A DNA stretch of 64,000 bases from Sanderia malayensis (GCA_013076295.1 RQOL01000531.1:1426001-1490000); one strand, 5' to 3'. Shown: positions 12,685 through 24,129, numbered from the stretch's first letter. Numbers and translations: made by a program. Notes: a model not told the origin generated them from the letters alone.

Positions 12685-12978
12685 TACTGTAATTATGGCT
12701 CTATTATTAAGCCACTCTTTTTATTAAGCCTCCTTTCTAATAAGCCTTTTCTTTTGAAACGAGATTTTAATTTAAGCCCCACTTGTTTTTCAAATTGTGA
12801 ACAATGATGAAATTGTTATTAGTTACACCAGAAATTATTTTGCGGTTATTACACGAACATTTTCTGAAGTTTTTTTAAGAATTTTATCAAACCACCCTCT
12901 CTCTTTTTGAAAATAAACCTTTCTCTGGAAATCCAAAATTAAATACGCGCCAGGGGCTTAATGAGAGATTTTAGGATA
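12685..12978. mobile_element. Degenerate MITE of the AATAAGCCC family
   Basis: The left end TACTGTAATTATGGCTCTAT and the right end CTTAATGAGAGATTTTAGGA are imperfect inverted relatives of the termini at 32206-32479. Internal repeats of ATTAAGCC / AATAAGCC and GGGGCTTAAT match the family. It lies just 3-prime of HAUS8. Confidence 0.45.
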
Positions 12979-13132
12979 ATTTTGTTGACAGTTTTGATAT
13001 CTCAAAGATGTTGTTACACAAACGTGTTCAAAGCATTTTTATTTTGTAAAATACCACGTTATAATCCTCTTGTTCCTTCATTTCAAAACCGTTCTAAGCA
13101 TTCAAAAACGTTCTTATAAATAATAACTTACC

Positions 13133-14263
13133 AAGTGTCTTGGCGTAGCGGATGAAAAACTTCTTGCATGCCTTCACTCCGTAAGTGCCATGCCTCAAAA
13201 CATCTGCGCCCAAAATTACCAAATATACATTGCGTAATTCTGCCATGAAAATACATCTTGACAAGGCAATGTCCAGGAATTTGTTAGGATAAAGCAACGA
13301 GGCTTTAATGACAGCAATATAATAAACAAGCATAATAAACTGCGTCCGCTTCAACCATTGATGTGACTTCAAATGGCAGATACTGATAGAGAACCAAAGT
13401 TTCTACAGAATTAGTAATCCCAAGGGGAGCACATACTTATAAAATTACAGGAATGTCGCGTCTCTATGGACCGAAAAATTTTAAAACCATTTGCATAATG
13501 ATTTTTCAACAAGAGAATTTTTAAATAACGTACATGTGACTCAAATTAGAACAGACAACACAGAAAGTCAAATCAGTTCTGCGAAATTACCTTTGGGTAA
13601 ATCAATTGGCAAATAACCCCAGGTTATAATTGTTAAGAGAAAAGGAAGGGGGTAGTGATCTGTATAAATATAAGCTGAGAACAACGGAGTACGTGAATCT
13701 TTTCAATTTCTCGCGTAATGATAAATATGGCAATGTACAATTAGAAACTTGCAGGATAAAATATTCTATGGAGATTTGACATAACAGTCAATAATAAAAA
13801 CTTCAGTTAAAAAAGATAAAAGGTCTTACAGCTCTTGAAGCAACCGCATAAATTCCGGTCTTCTACGCCTATTAATTATTCGGTCGAACATAAAATAGAC
13901 AGATTACATATTTAGACAGATAAACAATTTAGACAGATTACGTTTTACTTACAAGCAGAAGACATAGAACTATGGATAGCTTGGCGAATTCTAGATGAAA
14001 ATACTTACAAAAATTGCTAAATTAATCTACAATAATTTGTACTCAAATCACGAGTAAAAAGCGGTTCCAAAACATTTGAAATTGCTTTATTCTTATTAAA
14101 ACACTGGCGCTCTCCACACAGCGTACAAAACGTTTATATTAGTTGATACAATAAATACATCAAACTTCATCATAAGCTTACCACCAAAATGCTGAAACTT
14201 ATCTGCAAAAGGTTGTTTTATGATCATAGCTTGCAAAGGTCTTGCAATGGTCCAGCTTGCATC
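13133..14263 (-). other. Three phase-compatible candidate exons of an unidentified gene
   Basis: On the minus strand, three stretches have good splice sites and compatible phases. They are about 14263-14182 (DASWTIARPLQAMIIKQP..., strong GTAAGC donor), about 13861-13829 (EDRNLCGCFKS) and about 13206-13133 (VLRHGTYGVKACKKFFIRYA..., GTAAGT donor). They lie downstream of the stop codon of the SEA-like gene, so they would be a separate gene or alternative 3-prime exons. No start or terminal exon was found and I recognise no family. This may be chance. Confidence 0.25.
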
Positions 14264-14777
14264 TGAGAATGGAAACACAAATGTTTAATAAATCATATAA
14301 ACAAGCTGTAATGCTGGAAAAAATTCTTTGGGACACTCGTATCAACACGAAACAAAGAATAACAAGAGTTAAACTAACAAGGCTTTATTCAACCCCCACT
14401 CCCCCAAAACAATGTTGTTCACTCAATCAGACCCCCTGCAAAGGGAATTCTGTCGATATTGTATAAGGCTATCTCTAGAGACAACATTGTTTGGAGAAAG
14501 AGGGTATGAAGGTACGTCCAAAATTTATAAATATAGTAAGTGCCCAGGACTATCCACCGTTTTAAATGCAAGTTTCAAGCCATTTAAAGAGCAATATTGC
14601 ATACATCAAAGTCTACAATATTCTATGGAGGCAAGAATTTCTCATCTTTAAGCAAATTTATAGTGCTTCTCCACCAAAAAATACTACACATAGCATGACA
14701 ATTCAATTCAACTATAATACAAATGCCAAAAGCTTGAACCGCTGACCTGTACAACAGCGGCGGTTGATTCTCGTCGC

Positions 14778-16732
14778 TTAGTATGCATTAAACGAATCTT
14801 TATACACTTTAAGTCCATCTCCTAATGTTCCGTCTGGGGTGACTGCCATTTCCAGCAATGAAGCCGCATCGGACCCACCATTTACCATACAATGTACAAC
14901 AACCTTTGGTCTGGCTGTAGGATTACCGGGTACATATCCTTCCCTAAAAGAAAACAGAGCAATCATTACCACATCATAACGTACCAAGGTACCTCATAAG
15001 GCTTTATACGTATGATACGAATGACTTTGGATGATCGCAATAGCGTAAAACTCAGATTTGCAACCAATGTAGTGCGTGTTCTTTGCGAGTTATCTTCATC
15101 ATAATAAACAAAGTCTGCCTATACCATGGCATAGAGCACTATATTTGCCGATAAAAGCATTTTGCTACATTCTTTTAGGATCTCTCTCTCTCGTGAATAC
15201 AATGTAGAAGGCGTTGGAAGAAGGAGAAAATACTGACCTGAAATAAACATTTGAAATCTGGGCGGTTGGTCCAAGGACAGATTGAATCTACAAGAAATTA
15301 TCATCAATTGTACATGGTTGGAGTAAAGCAACAGCGCTAATGCATACGGGGGCCAGTTCGAGTACCAAGCGTGGTGTTAACTCAAACGGTGAAGACGTAG
15401 AGATACGTAAACGAAAGGTATTCTAACTTACTGCTTTGATGACATTGCCTGCTAAAATCTGGTAACCAGGAGTGGAAGAATCCAGGAAGGAATCAGGCTC
15501 CCATTTCTGCATCAATTTGAAGGTAATTTCTCCTACATGAAAGCAAGCAAATCAGCTTAAATGAAGGCACCGCTGATTTCTCGTTATCAACAATAATAAT
15601 AATGATAATAATAACAATAATAATAAAGAAATTTCTATTGCGCCGTATATCCTCAGGGCTCATAGGCGCATAACATACTTTAAAACTAAAAACAGAGAAA
15701 AAATTATAAAAGATTTATATACAGTGATTAATTAAAATGTCTATGAAATAAAAATGTCTTCAAAAGTGTTTTAAACGTTTCAACAGAGTTTACTGCTCTT
15801 AGAGCATATGACAGTACCACCAATACCCATGATTCCTCTACTAAACGCTCGGGCGTTTACCAGATATAAGCGTCAAAGAGAAAAGGGCGTTTAATAGAGA
15901 ATTCACGGCACATTTATCACTACACTAATATAGAATACATTCCCGCTTACCTGGGTAAGGAGCAAAGACGATTGGCTGGTTTGGAGGCGCCTGTCCAGGT
16001 TGACATGGGTTCATGCAAGTTGGTGCCGGCATACAGCAAGGGGCAGCTGGTGGGGGTGGGGGTGGAGGGGGAGGACAAGGGTTCATGCATGTTGGACTCG
16101 GAGTGCAGCACTGTGGGCTTGGTTGAGGGTAAGGGTAGGGGTAAGGGTATGGGAACGGTGCCCCTGAAATGAAAAAAAGAGTTCATTCGACATTTAGTTC
16201 AGAATATTGTATATGTATTTAAACGCGATGTAACGCTTGTGCTTTTTGTTCGGAGACAATGGAGCTTTTGTTCGGGACAAAAGAAAGCAACCTTCTTGTT
16301 CTACATATATGAAGAGCAAAGCTGCCTAGAATCGTGTGTTAGCAATGTATTGCCATTGTTTTGGCATCACGTTGCATCACCGCATCTCAGAAAATATGTA
16401 AAACTGCAAATACTCTGCGATAAAATGCTACCGTAACCTGCGAAGGAGTTTTGACTGACTTGAAAATATATTGCAAAATCTTAGAGGAACAGTTTATCTC
16501 GAAATGCCATCTTCTAAAAGTAATCTTTGTAAATAAAGGTGTTCTATGCAAGAGTATTAACAGGTAGCTATTAACAATGATTCGCGCTTCCAAAAGACAT
16601 AAACTTCTTGAATATTAACGTATGAAAAGAATACCTTCCACAAATAAAGAATAAAGAATATAGCGAGAAGAGTATACCTTTGACTAAAGCTACTAGCAAA
16701 CAGGACAGTATCGTCGTCCTTATCCACGCCAT
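14778..16732 (-). CDS. Small secreted Pro/Cys-rich protein with probable SEA-like domain
   Basis: Five minus-strand exons: 16732-16678, 16163-15951, 15532-15432, 15287-15238 and 14943-14778. They join in phase to 194 residues. Exon 1 encodes a clear signal peptide (MAWIRTTILSCLLVALVKG). Exon 2 encodes a proline-rich segment: a PYPYPYPYPQP run, then two copies of a CC..P.PTCMNPC motif separated by a nine-proline run. Exons 3-5 encode a compact domain of about 100 residues: ITFKLMQKWEPDSFLDSSTP, GYQILAGNVIKAIQSVLG, ISNVYFREGYV, then KVVVHCMVNG. The pattern (K.M..W...f.D..tp.Y..l...v...i, then VVVh..V) resembles an SEA domain without the GSVVV autocleavage site. It is presumably extracellular, perhaps cuticle, mucus or matrix. 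The SEA assignment is an inference from pattern only. Confidence 0.75.
15811..15910. repeat. Short degenerate inverted-repeat element
   Basis: This intronic stretch holds CTAAACGCTCGGGCGTTTA, and GGGCGTTTAATAGAGAATTC on the right. The inner motif resembles the AAGCGCCCGGGCGCTT centre of the MITE at 27309-27499. Probably a decayed relative. Confidence 0.35.
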
Positions 16733-17416
16733 TTTATCTGCGCCTGCAAAAAGAAAAAACGATATTAATAAGGTGGAAATAATAATAATATGTTCGTCTC
16801 AATATATACTGCAATATCAAGTAAATGAGTCTGTAAATATTATTTTTAAGTTAATTTTGATCGAGTGCAACGTAAATTATTTCAAAACCTGAGTGCAAAA
16901 AGTGAGATAGAAAAAAATGAATAACATAATTATTTTATTACGAGGCTAGTTTGTTTAATTAACAATTTTATCTCCGCAAGCAACTTATATATTTTTTCAA
17001 AGCAACACAATACCGTTTGAAAATGCACTTTTAAGTAGATCTGTTCTTAGGCAATTAAAAACAAGCTATTATTCCGTCCAGTCTTTAACTAAACAATATG
17101 TAATGTATGGGTAACCTAAATTGCTTGTTGCAACCGTAATTTTTCGAGAATTTCCCCGAAAAACAACGACAACATACAGGGCTATAAGAGAGAGAATTGT
17201 ACGGAGAAAAACATGAAATAAATTGATAAGAATTACCTTTATTTCAGAGTAAAATACGACGATTTTCGGAGAAATAAACACACCTTGTTGCAATGGTATG
17301 AAATTTCCTTCCACGGTTCAAGTATTTCGCTAAACTTTCAACCGGTCTCTCTATTCGAGCAATAGATGAGTTGGATGGCATCATAGTCTCTTCTGACTCG
17401 CGTTACCTAAGCAAGC

Positions 17417-17463
17417 CAGTGAGCAGCCAATCACAGCGCGCGCTGCTCACTGATTCAGCCAAT
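17417..17463. promoter_or_regulatory. Putative bidirectional promoter with duplicated CCAAT box
   Basis: Between the divergent SEA-like gene and DBR1, the decamer AGCCAATCAC occurs twice (about 17425-17434 and 17457-17466). Each is a good NF-Y/CCAAT match. The first lies in the loop of an 11-bp perfect inverted repeat, CAGTGAGCAGC (17417-17427) and GCTGCTCACTG (17442-17452). Promoter function is inferred from position and motif. Confidence 0.45.
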
Positions 17464-17596
17464 CACGAGTCACATTGATGATAGAGAACAGTGGATGATC
17501 AATCAGATTCAAAAGGAAAACAATAGGTAACCGTTTTGTGAATCAACAGCCTCGTGAATTATTTATCAATTGCCAATTATTTACAAGGCCTGATCT

Positions 17597-18118
17597 TTGT
17601 GCAGAGATATTTTCAGAGTCAATATGGACCAGATTTTAAGGCCAGTTCTGCTGAAAAGTCCACACCACCTAAAAGCAAATGCCCCCCCCCTAGCCTCAAG
17701 AAAGCAGCTCTAACAAAAATACCCTCTCGCAACAATTCCAGATGACCAATTGTTTTGAATTTAACACTGAAGCTCAATTCGCATGCAGCACTGCAAATCA
17801 AATAACCCTTGTTTGCAGTGTGATAATGGCCTAAATAACTCCGAAGTAAGTAATTAATGTTTTGAAAGGTTGAGAAATAAAAAAATAGATAGCCCCTTTG
17901 TAAAATCCAAATACAACAAACAAGGTGTGAAATTCGGAGACCTCAAAATTCCAAGTTCAAAGACCTCTCGATTCCAGCCTCGTGTTCATTACGAGATGTG
18001 CAGCAGTCTCCAGCCAGATGGCCTAAAGAGTTTGTTTTTTTGCAGCACCGTTTTAGATTTTGGAGAAATAATAACTGGAACTGCAAAAGCAAGAGTCTTG
18101 CCGAGCTTGAAACGCTAG
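17597..18118 (+). other. Open stretches upstream of DBR1, uncertain coding status
   Basis: Two open stretches precede DBR1. 17597-17745 follows an AG acceptor (RYFQSQYGPDFKASS..., ends in TGA). 17866-18118 reads LRNKKIDSPFVKSKYNKQGV... and ends in TAG six bases before the DBR1 ATG. No splice donor joins them and I recognise no family. They could be DBR1 5-prime UTR or upstream ORFs, or a small unknown gene. Confidence 0.25.
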
Positions 18119-18124
18119 ATCATC

Positions 18125-19648
18125 ATGGCTACAAGCGAAGAAAAGCCAGGCAATGATGATATAATGATAGCAGTTCAAGGCTGCTGTCATGGCGAACTGG
18201 ACAAAATTTACGAAACTTTGCAGTACATTGAGAAAACGAAATCGCTGAAAATCGATATTCTTCTGTGTTGTGGAGACTTTCAAGCAATAAGGAATCAGAA
18301 AGACTTGGAGTCAATGGCAGTGCCTCCAAAGTACAGGAAAATGGGGATTTTTCATCAGTATTACAATGGAACAAAGAAGGCTCCTGTTTTGACGATTTTC
18401 ATTGGTGGAAATCATGAAGCAGCTACCCATCTTTGGGAGCTTCCATTTGGGGGCTGGGTTGCACCAAATATTTACTATCTCGGCTATGCTGGGGTCGTAG
18501 AATTTGCCGGCTTGAAAATAGGGGGGATATCTGGGATATACAAAGCACACGATTACTTCAAGGGTCATTTTGAAATGCCAGTATTCAACGAAGGCACAAA
18601 AAGGAGCTTCTATCATACGAGAAACTACGAGGTGTTCAAATTGAAGGTGTTAAGTGAACGTTTGGATGTCTTTCTCAGTCACGATTGGCCGAAATACATC
18701 TACAACCATGGAGATGTTGATAGTCTGTTGCAGAAAAAAACATTTTTTAAGAAAGAGATAGAGGAAAATACATTGGGTAGTCCAGCATGCAAGGAGCTAC
18801 TAAACAAACTAAAGCCTTTGTATTGGTTTGCTGCACATCTGCATGTGAAATTCCCAGCAATTGTTGAGCACGAAGGCACCAACGGGAAGCATCAGACAAA
18901 ATTCCTTGCTTTAGACAAGTGTCTTCCATATAGAGATTTCCTACAGATACTCAACATGGGCCCTGCAACTGCGCCAAAGGAACTCAGATACAACGCAGAA
19001 TGGCTAGGCATAACAAAGCTGACATACCAGCTGTATAATGCTACACCCAGGGCTACATGGCTGCCAGTTGATGAAGTAGAGTATATGAAGTATAGAGGTT
19101 CAGAGGAACTACTAGTTGAAATTATGGAGAAATTCCCAGACGAACTGAGAGTACCATCAAATTTTCAAAACATGCAGAGGTATCAATCAAAAACTGAAAA
19201 CTTGAACAACCAGACTGTTGAGTTTTGTGAAAAGCTTGGCATAGAAAACCCTTGCAATCTTACAATTATCAGAAAGATTGAATCCTTCGGGAAGAGACAA
19301 GGGGGTGGCATGATTTCAAATAATGACTCAAGCAGTTCGGATGAATTTGAAGAGATACCAAAAATCACGAGGAACCCGAACGAAATATCATTGGATGATT
19401 CATCTGATGATAATGATAGCGATGATGATGATTCAAATGAGATAAGCAGTTCAAGTTTTTCAAAATCATCTGATATTGACTCAAGCAATGATAACCAGTC
19501 TGACCTCAAAAGGAAACTGTCAAGTGAAGAACAATCAGACATTTCCATTTCTCCACAAAAACCAACATTTCTTGTGAGACGAAATAAAGCACTGTATGCT
19601 TCACTAGATGATGATAACTCTGGTTCAAGTAGCTCAGACTGTCTTTAG
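18125..19648 (+). CDS. DBR1: Lariat RNA debranching enzyme, intronless
   Basis: A single uninterrupted 507-residue ORF. DBR1 hydrolyses the 2-prime-5-prime phosphodiester bond of excised intron lariats in the nucleus. The N-terminal metallophosphoesterase domain has all metal-site motifs: GCCHGELD (C20, H22), CCGDFQA (D51), GGNHEA (N96, H97), SHDW (H186, D187) and AHLHVKF (H238, H240). MAVPPKYR, GGWVAPNIYYLG and FLALDKCLPYRDFLQIL are near-identical to animal DBR1. The C-terminus is an acidic Ser/Asp-rich tail ending RRNKALYASLDDD, as in human DBR1 (544 residues). No intron interrupts the ORF, although every other confidently called gene here is split. The start is the first ATG of the conserved frame. 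It converges on TAF5L with 222 bp between stop codons. Confidence 0.97.
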   Translation: MATSEEKPGNDDIMIAVQGCCHGELDKIYETLQYIEKTKSLKIDILLCCGDFQAIRNQKDLESMAVPPKYRKMGIFHQYYNGTKKAPVLTIFIGGNHEAATHLWELPFGGWVAPNIYYLGYAGVVEFAGLKIGGISGIYKAHDYFKGHFEMPVFNEGTKRSFYHTRNYEVFKLKVLSERLDVFLSHDWPKYIYNHGDVDSLLQKKTFFKKEIEENTLGSPACKELLNKLKPLYWFAAHLHVKFPAIVEHEGTNGKHQTKFLALDKCLPYRDFLQILNMGPATAPKELRYNAEWLGITKLTYQLYNATPRATWLPVDEVEYMKYRGSEELLVEIMEKFPDELRVPSNFQNMQRYQSKTENLNNQTVEFCEKLGIENPCNLTIIRKIESFGKRQGGGMISNNDSSSSDEFEEIPKITRNPNEISLDDSSDDNDSDDDDSNEISSSSFSKSSDIDSSNDNQSDLKRKLSSEEQSDISISPQKPTFLVRRNKALYASLDDDNSGSSSSDCL

Positions 19649-19870
19649 AGACGGCACATTTTGTTGTTGTTTATTATTTACAGATCTGCCTTTTGCTTAC
19701 ACGTTGCTTAGAATTAGCATAATTTGTAGTTTTATTTAATTGTTCATTACCTCTGTGTTGTCTTTCTGTGTGTTGCGATCTCCAATATCTGATAATACAG
19801 ATCAACTTGGATGGAAGACCACGGAGAAAAGACCCTGGTTATACCATTGCTCAAACCTCTTAGCTTTTAT

Positions 19871-22679
19871 TTACCTTGTTTCAAGTAATCCCGCAGCCAG
19901 TAATAGATTGCCTTGTGAGAACTGCATCTCCAATACGCTTGTTGCTTTAGTTGAGTATGCAGCAATTAGATAGTTTGCACTGTCGCTCGCACTTTGTCCA
20001 TCTGTTCCATGTTTGAATATTGCCTCTGCATTCCAGACTCTTATTGTGTTATCCAAACCACCAGAAACAAGAAAAGAACCATCCTTGCTGAACGCAGTGC
20101 TGTATATTGTGTCCAAGTGTCCCTTCAGGTCTTGTAGTATTTTCCCATTGCGGACATCCCATACGATCACTCGGTGGTCATCACCGGCTGATACAAGGTA
20201 TGTGCCATCTGGACTGAATGTGGTTGTGTAAACAGGAGCCTGGCGAGGAGAGACAGCTTTCATAAAATACTATCAAATATTATCAAAAACTTAATTGCTT
20301 GATAAACTTTATTGCTTAATTCATCGTTAAATGTCATCAGTTAACAAAGGATGTCACTGCAAAATAGTTGTTTCGTGATGTTCATTGTGCCAAGAAAAAC
20401 TTGGTAAATACCTGATGGCCCACAAATACTCTGACAAATTCTGCACTCTGCAGATCCCACAGTCGACAAGTCTTATCAGATGATCCACTCGCGATGTAAT
20501 TGCCATTTGGATGAAACTGAACACACTATTGAAAACAGAGGAATATCAGTCATGACTAGTGAGATCATAAGAATGGTTTATCATGTCATAAGCAAGAGTG
20601 ATTATCAACTTCTACAATTTGAGAAATACTTCTCTTATCATCGCCTATGACTATCATTGAACAAACAGCCAAAAGCATTTCCATCAGGTTGCTAATATGC
20701 TTGAGTTTATTGGTTCATAGATAGTCATAATTGCATCACTTCAATGCCCCACTCAAAAACTCTTGTTTGTGACAAAATAAACCATCACTATTATGAATGC
20801 CAGCCAATTCAACATATGATGATAAATCATGATATATAACAGGTTCATTGGCACTATGAAAACTTAGAAAGTATATTGTTGTCTAATCGGCTTACATCCA
20901 CACTGTCATTATGGCCAGCAAAGATCCTCAGTGGGAATGCGTATTCAGTTGACCAAAGCCGAGCTGTGCGGTCCTGTGATGCGGATACAAAGTACGACCC
21001 TTTGCAACCGGTGCTTATGTCCCATACCGGATAATTGTGGCCTTTGTACTCCACAAGAGACATCTGAGACTGCACACTCCACAACCGAACTAGACAGGAA
21101 ATTCAAAACTCAATCAACTTTGCAAATTGAATCAACTTTGCATAAACTCAGGTATTGCGAGCTCTTCTCCGCTCACCAATGTAAAATGCATCTTACGACT
21201 TACCAGTTGCGTCTTCTGATGCTGACATTACAGCAGTTCCTTCTGGCAGAAATTGGACGGCAAAAACAGGCCCCTTGTGGCCTCTTAATACAATGCTTTC
21301 ACTTGAGTTGCTTTCAGTGCTGGTGCTTCCTGTAGTGCATTAAAAGACTAAACACATACTTTTCAAGCAGATGGGTACAAAGAATGAAATGTAAAGAAGT
21401 AAGCCACGTGGTAAAAGCTTGCATATAAAAACCAGCAAATTTTGCATCCAGCCTGTGGTTCAAAACAATAGTCTATTGTTAAAAACAATAGTCTATTGTT
21501 GCCTCTATTGTGTTGAGCAGAAGTATCATCTTTAAGGTTCTTAATCCATTGGTTCTTGAATGCAGGTTTTTATGGTAATTCAGTTAAAATAAGACAGAAA
21601 TATAAGTGATTATGCACCTTGTTTGGGCTGCATAGCTTCTTTGTGCCTTGATGCACCAAGCTTTTTCATGCTTAAGCTCCAGAGGTGAATGGATGAGTCT
21701 TCAAATCCAGCACACAAGAAATTGCTGTTTGGTGAAAACTTTACAGCAGACAATCTGAAAAGAATGATGTAAAAGCAAAGGAAACAAGCATGACTATGTG
21801 GTGTATTTTGATACAGATAAATGACACTACAACATACCCCTGAAACGCATTGCTGAAAGAGTACAGTGTTACTGATGGCTTTGCCTTGCTGGTGTTTTCA
21901 ACCTGCTCAATACATTCTTTGAGAAACTTAACTTCGATATCATTGGCAATATCCGAGTTAACTTCACTCTCATTTCCATCATAGTCTTTACTTAATTTGA
22001 TATTACTTTCATAATTCTTTGATTCATCTGTTATTTTGATGTTGATGTTTCTGTTGATTGCTTGCAGCAACAAGGAATGATTATTGTTCCGCAAATGTTG
22101 CATAAAATAGCCAAATACCTTGCCATTGAGTGCTACACTGAATTTCCTATTTTTTAAATCTGTTAAAGTCGATGCCACAACAGAAGATGATACATTCACG
22201 CTGTTGCTACTATTATCACAGCTGTTAAACAATTGTAGCCAAATATCTAGATCTTTCTTGTGCATTTCTTCGTGATCGCAGCTGTATTTATTGAAAAAGC
22301 TAAATGCCAATGCAGTTTGCTCCATCTCAAGTAAATCCATGATAAATATAGAAAATATCGGATAAAGAAGAGACAACAATTCAGCTCTGTAAGCTCCATT
22401 GCAAGCAGCTAAAAACGTCTTCAAATTTCGATACTGCTCTTCGTGAATATTTAGGTCGTTCCTTTGCGAAGAATAGGTTATTAGGTTCTCTAATGCATGA
22501 GTAATATTTGCAATAAGCGGGCTTTCAAGTGGTCCTAATTCTGTTTCAAATTGTCGAGTTTCAATTCCAAGTGTGTGGATACTGCGATTCTCTAAATGAA
22601 AATCAACAGTATTCATTATATCTGCCTTAGTTCCAGCCGCTTGCCAAGACTTTTGAAATGAGTCATTCTGGTCTAGCAT
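19871..22679 (-). CDS. TAF5L: TAF5-like WD40 subunit of SAGA (PAF65-beta)
   Basis: Six minus-strand exons: 22679-21838, 21754-21618, 21329-21204, 21089-20896, 20525-20412 and 20239-19871. They join in phase to 593 residues (human TAF5L is 589). TAF5L is a structural subunit of the SAGA/PCAF histone acetyltransferase complex. The first exon encodes the TAF5 N-terminal helical domain (QFETELGPLESPLIANITHA, LLSLLYPIFSIFIMDLLEME). The later exons encode six WD40 repeats, including GHKGPVFAVQFLPEG, QDRTARLWS, GSSDKTCRLWDL, AGDDHRVIVWDV and GGLDNTIRVWN. The C-terminus VLEMQFSQGNLLLAAGL matches the human VLSVQFMACNLLLVTGI. I see no N-terminal LisH motif. An unrecognised upstream exon could carry it, so the start at 22679 is provisional. 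Confidence 0.94.
21415..21582. mobile_element. MITE-like repeat related to 50231-50379
   Basis: The ends are inverted: GCATATAAAAACC on the left, GGTTTTTATGGTA on the right. Internal segments shared with the copy at 50231-50379 are TCTTAATCCATTGG and repeated AACAATAG / TATTGTT. Located in a TAF5L intron. Confidence 0.5.
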
Positions 22680-23384
22680 GCTTAATAGCTATCGCAAATG
22701 AACAGGTCCGTTAAAACCCTTGTTAATTTTTAAATAATTTAAATCTAAAGCAAAATTTCGAGTTCTGAAAACAGAGATAAGCATAGGCCAGTTGATGCAA
22801 TAGTACACAGAGTACAACATCTGTCCCTTCCACCTTTCAAATGCCCGAAGCATCAACTTACGGTAAGATGAAAGGATAGCAAAGAAGTTCCAGTAAATCA
22901 AATTAACAATTGCATAAACAAATCTAACCTGGTGGTATAAACTATTGAGAAAAAAGAGATAAATACAATGCAAAACGCAAGACGATGGCAAACATGAACA
23001 AACTTGAAATAGAGAAATCAAAGAAACAAATAAAGGAACAGATACAACAGTAGCTGAATGCAGATTACTTTTAAGAAATGAATCAACTTTAACATATGAT
23101 AAAGAAAATTACAAAGGATCTATTTAAAATAGATTATGTGTTGCAGACGAAAGAGCAAAAGACATGTTTTCAATACACTCTGGTCAACCCGCCGCTCCCC
23201 GTTCCTTTAGAAGCAGCAGCACAACTATAAATTATCAAAAACCAGATAAAGTTTGATCTCAAACTATGGAGACAGATAACTAATGATGAAATACGCATGC
23301 GTATTGACTAATGCCCACAATTGGAAAGACTGTGCACACGATTCCAGATAAATATTTTTACGTATCTATATTTATCGGTGGCAA
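22680..23384. other. Region upstream of TAF5L, no feature recognised
   Basis: AT-rich sequence with one minus-strand open stretch (23021-22689) that lacks LisH or other recognisable content. It presumably includes the TAF5L promoter. Confidence 0.4.
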
Positions 23385-23540
23385 GTGTCCAGGCAGATGT
23401 CGCTGGATATATATGAACAGACCGGCACTGTTGGCGCTCGTTACCCCGGTGTACCAACAGAGTTAGTAGTTGAGTACGATACGCGGATGGTTTTTCGGCG
23501 TTTCTGCCGGAAAATCATTCTCTCGGAAAGACGAAAAGTC

Positions 23541-23588
23541 CCGGTACGCCGGGGATCTACTTTCTCTTGTAGATCCCCGGCGTACCGG
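23541..23588. repeat. Perfect 20-bp inverted repeat (hairpin)
   Basis: The left arm CCGGTACGCCGGGGATCTAC (23541-23560) is the exact reverse complement of 23569-23588, with an 8-base loop TTTCTCTT. The GC-rich arms stand out against the AT-rich surroundings. No open transposon structure was recognised around it. Confidence 0.9.
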
Positions 23589-24129
23589 CCCTCCTTTGAT
23601 TTTAACTCGTCTTCAACTCCACTTCAAGTGGAGCTCAGTGGAATCGATCCGCGACTCCAAGAGTGGCAAGCACAAGTGCCCACCACTCCGCCACAAGAGT
23701 TGAACTAACAAAAGAGTAAACTTTCCATATTTGTAACATAGTCTTGAAGACCCATTTACAACAACTCAGTTTTCGGCCTGATACCAACTCTACTAATTCC
23801 CATGTTTGCACTAAGTGCTTTTATTCAGCATCAGTAGTTGCTTTCACCTCGCCTGATCACTGATCAAGTCAGACCCTGTTCAGAGGAGATAGTTCAGGAC
23901 CTAACAATAAATCATTGCAAGATGTCCTTTCAGATCTTGCTCGCTTCTGCTATGAGTTCATTCTTCTCTGTCTTCACCTCGACAATAAGGCAATCCTTTT
24001 CATGCAATTTGCTTTCTTGAGGAGACTCTTGGAACTTCATTTCTTCAGTTCTGTCTTGTTACAATTTTGTTTACTTATTTATTTACTTTAACACAATTGT
24101 GTTCGTTTAGATCAAACACCACGTAGATT

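Noticed and set aside
13133..13206. HGTYGVKACKKFF resembling a nuclear-receptor zinc finger
   Set aside because: The C-x2-C pair is incomplete and the second zinc module is absent; the similarity is probably coincidental.
23385..23708. 107-codon plus-strand ORF around the hairpin
   Set aside because: It reads straight through the perfect inverted repeat and has no recognisable domain; likely chance openness of GC-rich DNA.
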